64,000 nucleotides of DNA from the NCBI RefSeq assembly GCF_022213955.1, contig NZ_JAKNTW010000002.1, positions 1 to 64,000 of the forward strand, written 5' to 3'. The notes beneath the pieces are model-generated. The model was not told the origin of the DNA. It ran no database searches and worked only from the letters and a program-made list of their open reading frames with translations. Shown one piece after another: positions 1 to 8,081 of this stretch. Numbering within the stretch: the first letter of the stretch is position 1; each line of letters opens with the position of its first letter. The DNA is from Dolomitihabitans soli. Its GTDB lineage: Bacteria > Actinomycetota > Actinomycetes > Streptosporangiales > Streptosporangiaceae. The position numbers were made by a program, and so were the translations under genes.

Positions 1-79
1 TTCGCGCCCAGCGTTCCAGGGTGGCCCGCTCATCGGCAGAAAGCGTCACCGGAGTCTTTGGTCGTCCCGTCCGCGCCAT
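1..79 (-). CDS. IS630-family transposase, N-terminal start only (runs off the window edge)
   Basis: The first 26 codons of a minus-strand gene are visible. They begin MARTGRPKTPVTLSADER and go on to Leu-Glu-Arg-Trp, which resembles the N-terminal start of IS630-family transposases, where a helix-turn-helix follows and then a DDE catalytic domain (family knowledge). Only the start is in the window, so it cannot be said whether the transposase is intact. The ATG at 79 is preceded by AT-rich sequence. Its position beside a tRNA fragment and an integrase fits a mobile island. The identification rests on 26 residues and could be wrong for another short HTH protein. Confidence 0.5.
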   Translation of the reverse strand, partial: MARTGRPKTPVTLSADERATLERWAR

Positions 80-317
80 AAATTCCACTCTAGACTTAGC
101 CGACGAATTTTAGACGCAGGACACTAGGGGTCTTTAGGAGCGGACCTAGGGCGATAAGTATTTGGTGCGTTCCGGCATCGTTGCCAGCACAGGGATGTGG
201 ACGGTAGCGAGGCACCCGTCTCAGGCGTCGCAGACCGTGTCGTCACAGGGTCGATGTACAAGATCTGTACGCGCGAGCCCGCTAGGAGCCCGCAACCCCT
301 AGAACAAAATTCCAAAA

Positions 318-353
318 GGCCGCTGCCTCGCGCGTTTGCGCAGGTCAACGGCC
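318..353 (-). terminator. Rho-independent terminator downstream of the tRNA-Lys fragment
   Basis: On the minus strand a long imperfect hairpin has arms of about 16 nt (GGCCGTTGACCTGCGC and its partner) around an AAAC loop, followed by TTTTGGAATTTTG. It lies just beyond the 3' end of the tRNA-Lys fragment, where a tRNA terminator is expected. This suggests the left flank is the original tRNA downstream sequence. Confidence 0.65.
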
Positions 354-363
354 TGAGGAGCGG

Positions 364-407
364 TGCGCCGCCAGGGACTCGAACCCCGGACCCGCTGATT
401 AAGAGTC
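364..407 (-). pseudogene. 3' fragment of tRNA-Lys(CUU), probable integration scar
   Basis: Read on the minus strand, this contains a complete T-arm (5-bp stem, loop TTCGAGT), the 3' acceptor strand GCGGCGC with discriminator A, and the anticodon loop CTCTTAA with anticodon CTT at 403-401. The 3' anticodon stem is TCAGC, but the 5' stem is GCGGA, which leaves a mismatch. Upstream there is no D-loop, and the 7 nt in the acceptor position (GCTGGGG) do not pair with GCGGCGC. The tRNA-like part is therefore only the 3' 44 nt or so, the segment that tyrosine integrases of actinomycete elements use as attB. No intact tRNA-Lys was found in the window. A functional but divergent tRNA is unlikely given the missing D-arm. 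Confidence 0.7.
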
Positions 408-887
408 CGCAGCTGCGCTACCCCAGCGTGTGCACCTAATCTCCCGCCATCGTGGTGAAGTCGCCGTCGTCGGTCATGCAGGACGGGCCGCCGCCTCTCG
501 CCCCGTACCGCGTTGCTCGGATACCTGGCCTGGATCTTTGATGTCGTCGCGGACGTCGGTGGAGATGACCAACCTTGGCCTGTGGTGCTGTCCCATTTCG
601 GGTGTGGCGGCAGGTATTTGAACTGGTGACAGGAGATCCGCCGCTGAGGTTCGGAGGCTGCCTGCGTTGTGCCCATCCGCATAGGGGTGGTGGTCGTCGA
701 ATTCCGGAACGGTCGTCGGATTCGGCTTGACCGATGCCGTCCAGGTGGGCGTCGATACACCCCCGCCCGACGTGGCCGTGCACCAGCCCCGGTGTGGTCA
801 GGATCGTGCTCGCCTGACCACGCCCCTGGCTGTGCTGTGCACCCTTCGCGCAATGGGCGGGCGAACGCATCGCAGGATGAGGGGAGA
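408..887. other. 480 bp without a convincing gene
   Basis: Open frames exist on both strands, but none has a recognisable domain or a good ribosome-binding site. A minus-strand frame ending at 436 ends in the acidic peptide MTDDGDFTTMAGD, which I cannot assign. The stretch separates the tRNA-Lys scar from the integrase and may hold attachment or regulatory sequence. Confidence 0.3.
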
Positions 888-2459
888 ATGGTGATGGCTG
901 ACGGCACTACGTTCAAGCGGTGCTCCTGCACGGGAGCCGATGGTAAGGCGCTGGGGCAGAAATGCCCCAAGCTGCGGCGCCCCGGTGGGGGCTGGAGCAA
1001 CCGGCACGGCATTTGGAGCTACCAGATCGAGCTACCGGCCACCGTGGAGGGCAAGCGCCGAGGCCCGTTGCGCCGCAGTGGTTTCGCCACCCAGGACGCC
1101 GCGAACAACCAACTGGGGCAGGTGCGTGAGCTGCTGGCGCTGGCTGATCCCAGCGAGGTGGTCACCCGTAATCAGGTCGCGGATTTGATCAAGAGGACGC
1201 TGGCCGAGACGGATGCTCTGCCCAGTGTCGAGGTGGTCCGTCGTAGGGTGCGGATTCGGCAGGACCTGACGCAGGACGTGACGGTCGGGCAGTGGCTGGA
1301 GGAGTTCCTCAAGCGCAAGCGGAAGATCGAAGAGACGACCCGGCGCTCCTACGAGGGCCACATCAGGCTGTACCTGGCGCCCTACCTGGGTCATATCCGA
1401 TTGGATCGGCTCAAGGTCGGCGATGTGGCCGGGATGTTCGAGCAGATCGATGAGTTCAACGATGTCATCGCCGCGCGCCGTACCAGCGCCGACCGCGAGG
1501 TGCGGGCCAGCGTCAAGTATCGGCGTCCGGTCAGCATGGCCACCATGCACAGCATCCGGGCGACGCTTCGGCACGCACTGAACATGGCCATCCGCCAGGA
1601 CCGACTGATCGACTTCAATCCCGCAGCGGCGCTGGAGATGCCGGCCAAGACCCGCCCCAAAGCACTGGTGTGGACCAGGGACCGGGTTGAGGACTGGCAT
1701 CAGGAGTTCCGGGACTACCGCAGGGCGGAGAAGCTGCGGCGGGCCGGGCGGCGGGTCGATCCGATCGACGCGTACATCCGGGTGCCGCGCCCGTCGGCGG
1801 TGATGGTGTGGACGCCGGAGCAGACCCGGCTGTTTCTGGAAGAAGCGCGCCGGCATCGGCTGTTCGCCCTGTACCGGCTGATCACGCTGCGAGGTCTACG
1901 GCGTGGTGAGGCGTGCGGGCTGCGCTGGAAGGACGTCGATCTCGATGCTGGAACCGTGAGCATCGCCTGGCAGCTGGTGCAACTGGCCGGACAGATCCAC
2001 GAGGGCAGGCCCAAGACGGACGCCTCCATGCGCACCATCGCCCTGGATGCCGAAACGATCGCGATCCTGCGTGCCCACCAGCAGCGTCAGCGCGAGGAAC
2101 GGCTCGCAACGGGCAAGGCATGGAAGGGGACCGGCTTCGTGTTCACCCAGCCCGATGGGGATCGGCTGCACCCCCAGCACGTGTCCGACCAGTTTCTGTG
2201 GCTGGCCTATCTGGCGGGACTGCCACCGATCCGGCTCCATGATCTACGGCACGGCGCGGCCTCGTTGATGCTGGCCGCGGGCGTGGAGATCAAGGTGGTC
2301 CAGGAGACGCTGGGGCACACGTCCAGTGCTTTCACCGCCGATACCTACACCTCGGTCTTTCCACAGGTAGCGATGGCGGCGGCGGAGAAGACCGCGGCGC
2401 TGTTGCTCGGAGACGGCGATCAGGAGGGGCGGAACGCGCTGAGGCATCTCCGCGCTTGA
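888..2459 (+). CDS. int: Tyrosine recombinase/integrase of an integrative element
   Basis: The 523-residue protein is a phage/AICE-type tyrosine integrase. The N-terminal part carries an Arm-type DNA-binding segment (IWSYQIELPATVEGKRRGP) after a short Cys-containing lead (FKRCSC), and a core-binding SAM-like domain follows (VTVGQWLEEFLKRK, TRRSYEGHIRLYL). The catalytic domain shows the Arg in TLRGLRRGEACGLRW, the H-x-x-R box in HDLRHGAAS, the GHTS histidine and the nucleophilic Tyr in FTADTYTSVF. I chose the ATG at 888 because GGGGAG lies a few bases before it; the open frame runs further upstream, but that part is Arg/Pro-rich and looks non-coding. The gene ends 214 bp before the left tRNA-Arg repeat, the layout usual when attP lies just downstream of int. 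No excisionase gene is seen upstream. The target is probably tRNA-Arg, or tRNA-Lys if its element ends at 364. Confidence 0.9.
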   Translation: MVMADGTTFKRCSCTGADGKALGQKCPKLRRPGGGWSNRHGIWSYQIELPATVEGKRRGPLRRSGFATQDAANNQLGQVRELLALADPSEVVTRNQVADLIKRTLAETDALPSVEVVRRRVRIRQDLTQDVTVGQWLEEFLKRKRKIEETTRRSYEGHIRLYLAPYLGHIRLDRLKVGDVAGMFEQIDEFNDVIAARRTSADREVRASVKYRRPVSMATMHSIRATLRHALNMAIRQDRLIDFNPAAALEMPAKTRPKALVWTRDRVEDWHQEFRDYRRAEKLRRAGRRVDPIDAYIRVPRPSAVMVWTPEQTRLFLEEARRHRLFALYRLITLRGLRRGEACGLRWKDVDLDAGTVSIAWQLVQLAGQIHEGRPKTDASMRTIALDAETIAILRAHQQRQREERLATGKAWKGTGFVFTQPDGDRLHPQHVSDQFLWLAYLAGLPPIRLHDLRHGAASLMLAAGVEIKVVQETLGHTSSAFTADTYTSVFPQVAMAAAEKTAALLLGDGDQEGRNALRHLRA

Positions 2460-2673
2460 CCGAAGCCGGGAGAGCGGCCTCGTCGCCGGATTCGCGGCGG
2501 AACGGGGCCGTTCGTCTTGACGCTGACTCAATGAGTGACCAACCGGACAGCGTGACGATCATGGCGTGTACGGAGTGTGTACGGGCGAGCACCACGCGAG
2601 CACTGATGACCTAGAATTATGTTCTGCAATCTTGAAGCGACACGCATTTCCGCAGGTCAACGCCATGATCAAA

Positions 2674-2717
2674 GCGCGCCCTGCAGGATTCGAACCTGCG
2701 ACCGTCGGATTAGAAGT
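2674..2717. repeat. Left attachment repeat (copy of tRNA-Arg 3' part)
   Basis: These 44 bp are identical to 12682-12725, which is the 3' portion of tRNA-Arg(UCU) from the anticodon loop to the discriminator. To the right of 2717 the match stops abruptly and no 5' tRNA half follows. This is the signature of site-specific integration into the 3' end of a tRNA gene. It defines a 10,008-bp unit between the repeats. Confidence 0.92.
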
Positions 2718-2731
2718 GGAGCGCTACTCAC

Positions 2732-2910
2732 TCACCGTACGGCGGGCTGACCTGCGATCATGCGCCTGATCTCTTCGGCGAAGGTGTCAGCGTTCCGCAC
2801 ATATTCCGGATCTTGTCTGGTGTGTGCAGAACGAGAACCCAAACCGCATTAGCAGCTCGGATCTTGCCCGTCCCGATCGGTTCAACCTGGACCAATGAGC
2901 GCCGCTGATC
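2732..2910 (-). pseudogene. Frameshifted C-terminal gene remnant beside attL
   Basis: A minus-strand frame reads RSLVQVEPIGTGKIRAANAV, then a hydrophobic WVLVLHTPDKI segment. A shift of frame near 2800 then gives RNADTFAEEIRRMIAGQPA before a TGA at 2734. The composition is protein-like in both pieces and they join naturally across the shift, which suggests a decayed gene. I do not recognise the family. It may equally be chance open reading; confidence is low. Confidence 0.22.
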
Positions 2911-3506
2911 CGCCTGGAACGGGCTGGTACGGCGGTGAACTGCAACCCAAAGTGCAACCCGCGCGCGGTTCGGCCAGCGCACCGGACATGCTTCGTCCGC
3001 CTGATCGTCCTGTCTGCCTCGACCCACCGCGAAGCGGCAGCGGGCCGGCGACGGAGTGGCAAGCCCGTCTTCGCGTGTCCGTTCGCCGGTCGCCGTTCCT
3101 CGACCATGGGATGCCAACCGTCACAGACGGGCTTGAGCCGGAGGAACCGGTCTGCTGGGCTCGCCTGGGTCGCGGCAGACGGGGCGATCAGCACTCACCT
3201 CAGCCACATACGGCCTGCGGTCACGACTGGCGATCATCCCGGCGCCGAGCCCTTGCCGGAGGCGTTCTCGGCGGTGACGCTGAGCCGAACCAGAAACACG
3301 CAGATTCAAAGATCGAGTAGACGCTGCTCCGTACGGTTCAACGCAGCTCAGAGGCTATGTGTGCCTCCTGAATGCCTCTGGACCTACATGAACTGCAACT
3401 AGTCTTGCAGCTCGGGACTTGCATGCCTATAGGACGACTCTGGAATACATTGAATGCGCGAACCTACGGCAGATCGCCCAACGCTTGGAAATCCCGACCG
3501 CTAAAG
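2911..3506. other. About 600 bp without a recognisable gene
   Basis: Several overlapping open frames occur on both strands, all rich in Arg, Pro and Ser and without domain features or clear ribosome-binding sites. The stretch joins the att-proximal remnant to the end of the NACHT gene. It could hold the 5' part of the decayed gene at 2732-2910. Confidence 0.3.
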
Positions 3507-6500
3507 CTAACCGACTGAACATATACCACAATGCGACTCTGAAGGATCCGAGAGCGCGAGCCAAGCACGAATAGCGCGGAGAGGGGTACGAGAAGCAGAG
3601 GATGTAGCGTCGCTAGCAAGATACCTATCAATATGCGCGATAGTGCGATCGCGAGCCCCAACATCGAGAAGCTTCTTAGCGATCTTAAGGCGTTGAGCAA
3701 CCTCGGCCCACGGCGCAGTAAGGGCAGCCAACCAGAGATCGATTGCAGCAGGAAGAGCCCCCTGTCTCGCTAGGGCGGTAGCGACTGCATTGCACTTATC
3801 GGCGGTTAGCGATCGAGGTAAAGCGGCCAATAGTTCAGGCACTGCTGTAAGTCCGGCAGCCTCCATCCAGGCATTTACAGCATGCCCGATCTCGAACTCC
3901 GTTATGTCGCGTCGGGTGATTGCATCACGGGCGAGCAATGCAGCTTCTTCTGTCGCTCCGATCTCAGCTAGAGCCTCAGCATAGTAAGCTTGATCCCATA
4001 AATCCAATGGAGACTTATCTAGCAATCGCGCATAGATCTCTGGCCCGGCAGACGGATCGGCTAGACCCCAAGCCCTTATTGCGGTCTCTATAACGTGCCA
4101 TGGCATATGTTCCCCACACACCACTGTTTTCGCCAACCGAACTGCTGCTTCCATGCAGCCTTTTTCGGCAAAGAGCTCAGCGACGAGCGCCTTATATTCG
4201 GACGAAAATCGCTCACGAGCTTCCATTGCAGCAAGAATGCGCGAGGCAGCCTCGACTCCTTCGGCATTAATCCAAGCTGTTCCTGCATTCACCACGTCGA
4301 TCTCGTCTGCGGAGTTGCTCCCGATGACTTCTGCAGCAAAGTCGCAAGCGGCAGCTCGCCAGCCTAGTTCGGCAAGTGCAACACTTATCCTTGCCTTATG
4401 TTCCGCAGTCAGCGACCTGCATCTCAAAGCCTCAATAACTTCGGACTGGCCCTCCGATCCGAGACCGGATGCCCAAGCTCTTACCGCAGAAGACATGGCC
4501 ATTGCATCAGTTTCGGGATCGGCTACAGCTTCCCTTGCATAAGACAATGATTGATCGAGATATCCCAATTCACATAGAGTCTCAGCAACCCATCCTCGAT
4601 GGGTCTTTGTCGGCCGCTTATCAATTAGATGTAGAGCCTCGTCCAGCGAGTTCTCACCGGCGGCAGTGAGCCAAACACGCAAGGCGCTGCGGATTGCCCT
4701 ATCACTTACATCATCTGCCTCAAGGACCCGCTTCGCTAACCGTACGGCTTCGGCATGGCTTCCGATTTCGATTAGAGCATCCATTGCTCCTTCCAGATCG
4801 GCATCTTGAGGATTTGCCTCCGTTATATAACGCAGTACAAGCCACTCAGCGCTCTGTGGATCGTCGGGAATGAACTCATGAACCCCCGCAGCAAGGCGCT
4901 TCAAGTCATCGGGTGTCGCCTCATCAGCCAACGCGTGCAGCAATGGTACGGCATCCGCAGGCCCTACATTCTGGCCCAGTGCGATCGCGGCTTCTATCCT
5001 CGTCCTTGAAGGAAGTTCGCGCTGTTCAATGATTTCGATAAGACGGCGATGAACCTGAGTATTTTCTTTGAGGGAGGCCAAGACATCGAAAGCTGAGCTA
5101 CTGAAGATGCTGCCCATGGCAACATTGATCAAGCTCTCTATCACCTCGTCGCCCACCTCGCTAGGGGCTGAAATCCCCTCCGCGAGGACTCTGCCTGCCA
5201 ATAGCATCCGATCTTGATTTCCTTGAAGCAAGCGACGCAGAATCAGGCAGATGTCATGACCGGCCTGCCGCCCCCAAAGGCCAAATACGAAAATAACTAG
5301 GTTCCGTTCGGCCTCATTGAGCCCTCGCCTTATCCATTCTTCCATGTCCGGAAAATCGGCAGCAATCAGATCGGCGTATGCACGAGCGGCAAGGAATTCA
5401 GCAAATGAATGGTGTAGAAATCTAAGCCCATCTCCTTCATAGACGAACATTCCCGTTCCGATAAGTATCTGCCGTAATTGTCCTTCCCATCCTGGAGATA
5501 GTTTTAGATCGGATGGAAGGAGCTCACGTACCCAACTGGCAGCAGCATGGAGTAGGGATTCCTCGCTGTCCAGGCGAACACGAGCCAAGGCGTCGATCAG
5601 TGTCGAACGTTTGCCGTGGATCCAGCCAGCCAATCCGGAATATGAAGCTTTCCCGGTTACCAGATCGTGGAGCGTGTCACGTCCACTAATCTCGTCATCT
5701 ATTAGATAATCGTAGAATCGGTGATAGAGATCTATTCTGTTGTTGGGTAGTGGCCGACTTGGCTCTCGGGTCCGCGCGATAGCAGCAATTGTGGCTAGCA
5801 GCGGGTTGCGGACCAATTCTTGTATACGGCCATCACTGGTTTCGCTGATGAATATATCCGCCTGCGCTTCCGCTGTTTCGGGGTTTTGCGTGTAGAACCA
5901 TCGCCCAGCGAAGGATTTCAGCTCCGACCTGCCAAACCGCTCAACTGTATAATTACCCATATGGGCCGCCCTTAAGGGAGCCAGCTCAGAGTCAGGTAGT
6001 GGACGAGTGGTAATTAAGAACCGGTAAAAACTCCCTGGACGGGCATGTCTTGCGATGGCCTGTATGACGGTGCGCCTCAGCCCTCCATCAACAATCTCGT
6101 CGAGGCCATCGATAAATATGAGCCAGCGAGCTCCTTCAATTCTTCCTTCGAAAAGACGGGGAGCCAACTCCTCAATCAATCGCAGTCCCATAGCTTGTTG
6201 AGCAGCTTGCGCAAGCGCAACACTCCATGTTGTACCGTTGATCAACGCACGCGCTGATATTCGCAGCGGCATAACGGGTTCTGCTAGAGGAGACTCGGAA
6301 GCACTGAGTGTCCGCAACCAGATGCCTGAGAGCTGCCGAGCAAAGTGATAACCCAGAGTAGACTTCCCCGCACCCGGCTCCCCTGTCACCAATAGATGTT
6401 CGTGCCGATTCAACGCCTCGGTTGCCGATAATGAAGCTTCGCTATTTTGCTTTTCGATAAGAGCATCGGGCCGCTTAGATTCCCTGTCAGGTCTAACCTC

Positions 6501-6971
6501 GTCTTGTTGACGCATATGCTGCCGCACATAGATTGTAGACAACGGCGGGGGCTGAACCCCAAGTAGTCGGTAGGGGAGCTGCTCCACTACATCTGCCTGC
6601 GCTTCAAGGAAGTTACGCAAGATCGGGTTAGGCAATGGCAACTTATCCCAGGAAGTTAAGCGAGACTGTTCACTATCTCGCTGTTCAGCGACAGAGCGGT
6701 CCATTGCATCTTTGGCTCGCCACCAGATCGGCTCAATCTCCTCCAAGGGGCGCTCAAGGGCTCCTGCCAAGGAACGAGCAGCCTCGATAGTAACGAATCT
6801 AGTCCCATTAGCAACACCGTAGATCAGATTTTTGTCATACAAGTGCCGCTGAAGAAATGAGTTTACGCTCGAGTATCCCTTGGCTGAGAGTGACGAGCGG
6901 AACCAATCAGCAAACTCCATAAGAGCTGGATGTGACTCCTGCTTGCCCCCTGGGGGGCGTCCTCCAGGCAT
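3507..6971 (-). CDS. NACHT/STAND NTPase with N-terminal HTH-like domain and C-terminal helical repeats
   Basis: The 1154-residue protein has a putative helix-turn-helix-like segment at about residues 18-90 (FADWFRSSLSAKGYSSVNSF onward), a linker, and a NACHT-type NTPase with Walker A GEPGAGKST at about 197-205 and Walker B LIFIDGLDEI at about 284-293. From about residue 600 to the end come HEAT/TPR-like alpha-helical repeats rich in Ala, Leu and Glu. STAND proteins of this design act as ligand-sensing switches; bacterial NACHT proteins include anti-phage defence proteins (family knowledge). No effector domain such as a nuclease, protease or TIR is visible, so the output is unknown. Codon use is clearly less G+C-rich than in neighbours, a sign of transfer. 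A divergent small membrane protein starts 71 bp upstream with a palindrome between them. A role in phage or plasmid exclusion is inference; a transcriptional STAND regulator is the main alternative. Confidence 0.88.
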   Translation of the reverse strand: MPGGRPPGGKQESHPALMEFADWFRSSLSAKGYSSVNSFLQRHLYDKNLIYGVANGTRFVTIEAARSLAGALERPLEEIEPIWWRAKDAMDRSVAEQRDSEQSRLTSWDKLPLPNPILRNFLEAQADVVEQLPYRLLGVQPPPLSTIYVRQHMRQQDEVRPDRESKRPDALIEKQNSEASLSATEALNRHEHLLVTGEPGAGKSTLGYHFARQLSGIWLRTLSASESPLAEPVMPLRISARALINGTTWSVALAQAAQQAMGLRLIEELAPRLFEGRIEGARWLIFIDGLDEIVDGGLRRTVIQAIARHARPGSFYRFLITTRPLPDSELAPLRAAHMGNYTVERFGRSELKSFAGRWFYTQNPETAEAQADIFISETSDGRIQELVRNPLLATIAAIARTREPSRPLPNNRIDLYHRFYDYLIDDEISGRDTLHDLVTGKASYSGLAGWIHGKRSTLIDALARVRLDSEESLLHAAASWVRELLPSDLKLSPGWEGQLRQILIGTGMFVYEGDGLRFLHHSFAEFLAARAYADLIAADFPDMEEWIRRGLNEAERNLVIFVFGLWGRQAGHDICLILRRLLQGNQDRMLLAGRVLAEGISAPSEVGDEVIESLINVAMGSIFSSSAFDVLASLKENTQVHRRLIEIIEQRELPSRTRIEAAIALGQNVGPADAVPLLHALADEATPDDLKRLAAGVHEFIPDDPQSAEWLVLRYITEANPQDADLEGAMDALIEIGSHAEAVRLAKRVLEADDVSDRAIRSALRVWLTAAGENSLDEALHLIDKRPTKTHRGWVAETLCELGYLDQSLSYAREAVADPETDAMAMSSAVRAWASGLGSEGQSEVIEALRCRSLTAEHKARISVALAELGWRAAACDFAAEVIGSNSADEIDVVNAGTAWINAEGVEAASRILAAMEARERFSSEYKALVAELFAEKGCMEAAVRLAKTVVCGEHMPWHVIETAIRAWGLADPSAGPEIYARLLDKSPLDLWDQAYYAEALAEIGATEEAALLARDAITRRDITEFEIGHAVNAWMEAAGLTAVPELLAALPRSLTADKCNAVATALARQGALPAAIDLWLAALTAPWAEVAQRLKIAKKLLDVGARDRTIAHIDRYLASDATSSASRTPLRAIRAWLALSDPSESHCGICSVG

Positions 6972-6994
6972 AGCACCTCTGCTCGTTTCTAAGC

Positions 6995-7017
6995 GTTTCC
7001 CTACCGTAGAGGGAAAC
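6995..7017. promoter_or_regulatory. Palindromic operator between NACHT gene and small membrane protein gene
   Basis: GTTTCCCT and AGGGAAAC form perfect 8-bp inverted arms around a 7-bp spacer. The site is centred in the 71-bp divergent intergenic region, about 24 bp from the NACHT start and 26 bp from the small gene start. It is a good candidate operator, perhaps for the HTH-like end of the NACHT protein itself; as RNA it could also form a short hairpin. Confidence 0.55.
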
Positions 7018-7042
7018 CAGGAGCTTTGACCACCCTGGAGTC

Positions 7043-7315
7043 ATGAATCCTTTGGCCGGCCTCGCCACGCTTCACCCACTGGTCCTGGTGTGCCTGCTCT
7101 TGGCCCCCTCGGCCACTGCCGTACTCGCTGCCTGGATCGCGTACCTAAAGATCGTCGTAACCGAACGATGGAGGACTCAGCGACTGATCGAGGTACTTCG
7201 CGACGTTGATCAAGACCATCGGGACAAAGTGATCCGCGCCTGCGCCGAGTTAGAGTCCGTGAGCAGTGCTGCTGTGCAGCAGTCCCGTCCTCGGCCCGCA
7301 GTCAAGCGGAGATAA
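7043..7315 (+). CDS. Small membrane protein (90 aa) divergent from the NACHT gene
   Basis: The protein has one hydrophobic segment at about residues 10-40 (LHPLVLVCLLLAPSATAV, then LAAWIAYLKIVV), followed by a charged amphipathic helix (TERWRTQRLIEVLRDVDQDH) and a basic tail ending in KRR. CTGGAG precedes the ATG at a suitable distance. I do not recognise a named family. The topology of one transmembrane helix plus a charged cytosolic helix resembles holin-like, toxin-like or anchor proteins. Its position head-to-head with the NACHT gene, sharing a palindrome, suggests co-regulation, so it may be a membrane effector or anchor for the NACHT protein. That functional link is inference. Confidence 0.7.
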   Translation: MNPLAGLATLHPLVLVCLLLAPSATAVLAAWIAYLKIVVTERWRTQRLIEVLRDVDQDHRDKVIRACAELESVSSAAVQQSRPRPAVKRR

Positions 7316-7376
7316 GCCGAACCTTCAGCGCAGTCTACGCAGATTCAAGCCCTGCACCTTCCACACCAGCAGGAAT

Positions 7377-7407
7377 GGCCCTCCCCCGCATCAGTATGGG
7401 GGGAGCC
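7377..7407 (+). terminator. Hairpin downstream of the small membrane protein gene
   Basis: CTCCCCC at 7381-7387 pairs with GGGGGAG at 7399-7405, with GGC/GCC extending the stem, and is followed by the T-rich TTCCTCATTCCTTTCTTT. It lies 60 bp after the stop at 7315 and is a plausible intrinsic terminator. Confidence 0.5.
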
Positions 7408-8081
7408 TTCCTCATTCCTTTCTTTGGTCCCGTATTTCCCCCTTGATCACGGCTAGATTTGGCGCGTTGGCGCGCGGGTGATCTTACGTAGACGGACCAA
7501 GTGAGAGTCCTTGGGCCAGCGTCAGGGGGACGGGGACAAGCGCAGTCGTGCCAAGCCATGCCGCTGGCCTTTATTGCGCCGGAGAGGGAGGATCATGTCG
7601 ATCGCGACCATCAACGACAATGTCAACGCCGGTCACCGCCAGGAGAAGCATGATGGGAAACGAGTGATCGAGGTCGTGTAGTTGCAGTTGGTGAGCCCTG
7701 AATGTTGGTCTCCAAGGAGACTTGGAACCACCTAGTGCGGCTCGCGGAGATCGGCCACGTTACTCGGTGAGCCGGGGTGAGGGACGAACTCCGGATCTTC
7801 GATCGCCCCCGACCACGACGGAACATCGGCCACCCCGTAGCGATCGTCGTGCTGCACGGGGGCGGCGGCGCGACCAAAGGCCGGCAGATGGCGTAGGTAC
7901 GGCGCGGCGTGCGTACGGCGACGGCCCGGAGTCCTGCCCGCATGCCGGGACCGGCCTCCAGGCCGCACGCCCGGCGTGCGCCGCAGGCGCAGGGCCGGGC
8001 GACGGCGCGCAGCGCCGCCGCCTCTTGATCACTATGAGAACAATTCGGCAATGGACGAGCCTGAGCTTCACTACGATGCGC
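7408..8081. other. 670 bp with only short or doubtful frames
   Basis: Apart from the 28-codon ORF at 7595-7681, I see nothing assignable. A second mini-frame begins MLVSKETWNHLVRLAEIGHV at about 7702. Further right the sequence is extremely G+C-rich with Arg/Pro-rich frames on both strands, and a possible frame end reading MDEPELHYDALTVLSMM near 8060-8100. The region may be a decayed gene between two cargo modules. Confidence 0.3.
7595..7681 (+). CDS. Possible 28-residue peptide with strong ribosome-binding site
   Basis: GGGAGG is followed by ATG at 7595 and a short frame that starts MSIATINDNVNAGHRQ and ends KRVIEVV before TAG. The spacing of the ribosome-binding site is good and the codons are ordinary. 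No family is recognised. It could be the surviving 5' end of a disrupted gene rather than a real small protein. Confidence 0.25.
   Translation: MSIATINDNVNAGHRQEKHDGKRVIEVV

Noticed and set aside
364-436. Functional tRNA-Lys gene
   Set aside because: The D-arm and pairing acceptor strand are missing and the anticodon stem has a mismatch, so only the 3' part is tRNA.
299-1012. Long minus-strand open frame over the tRNA fragment and integrase start
   Set aside because: It overlaps the tRNA-Lys fragment and the start of the integrase, is Arg/Pro/Ser-rich without domains, and has the composition of a shadow frame in G+C-rich DNA.
2566-2769. Plus-strand open frame across the left attachment repeat
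   Set aside because: It reads through the tRNA-derived repeat and has no domain or ribosome-binding site.
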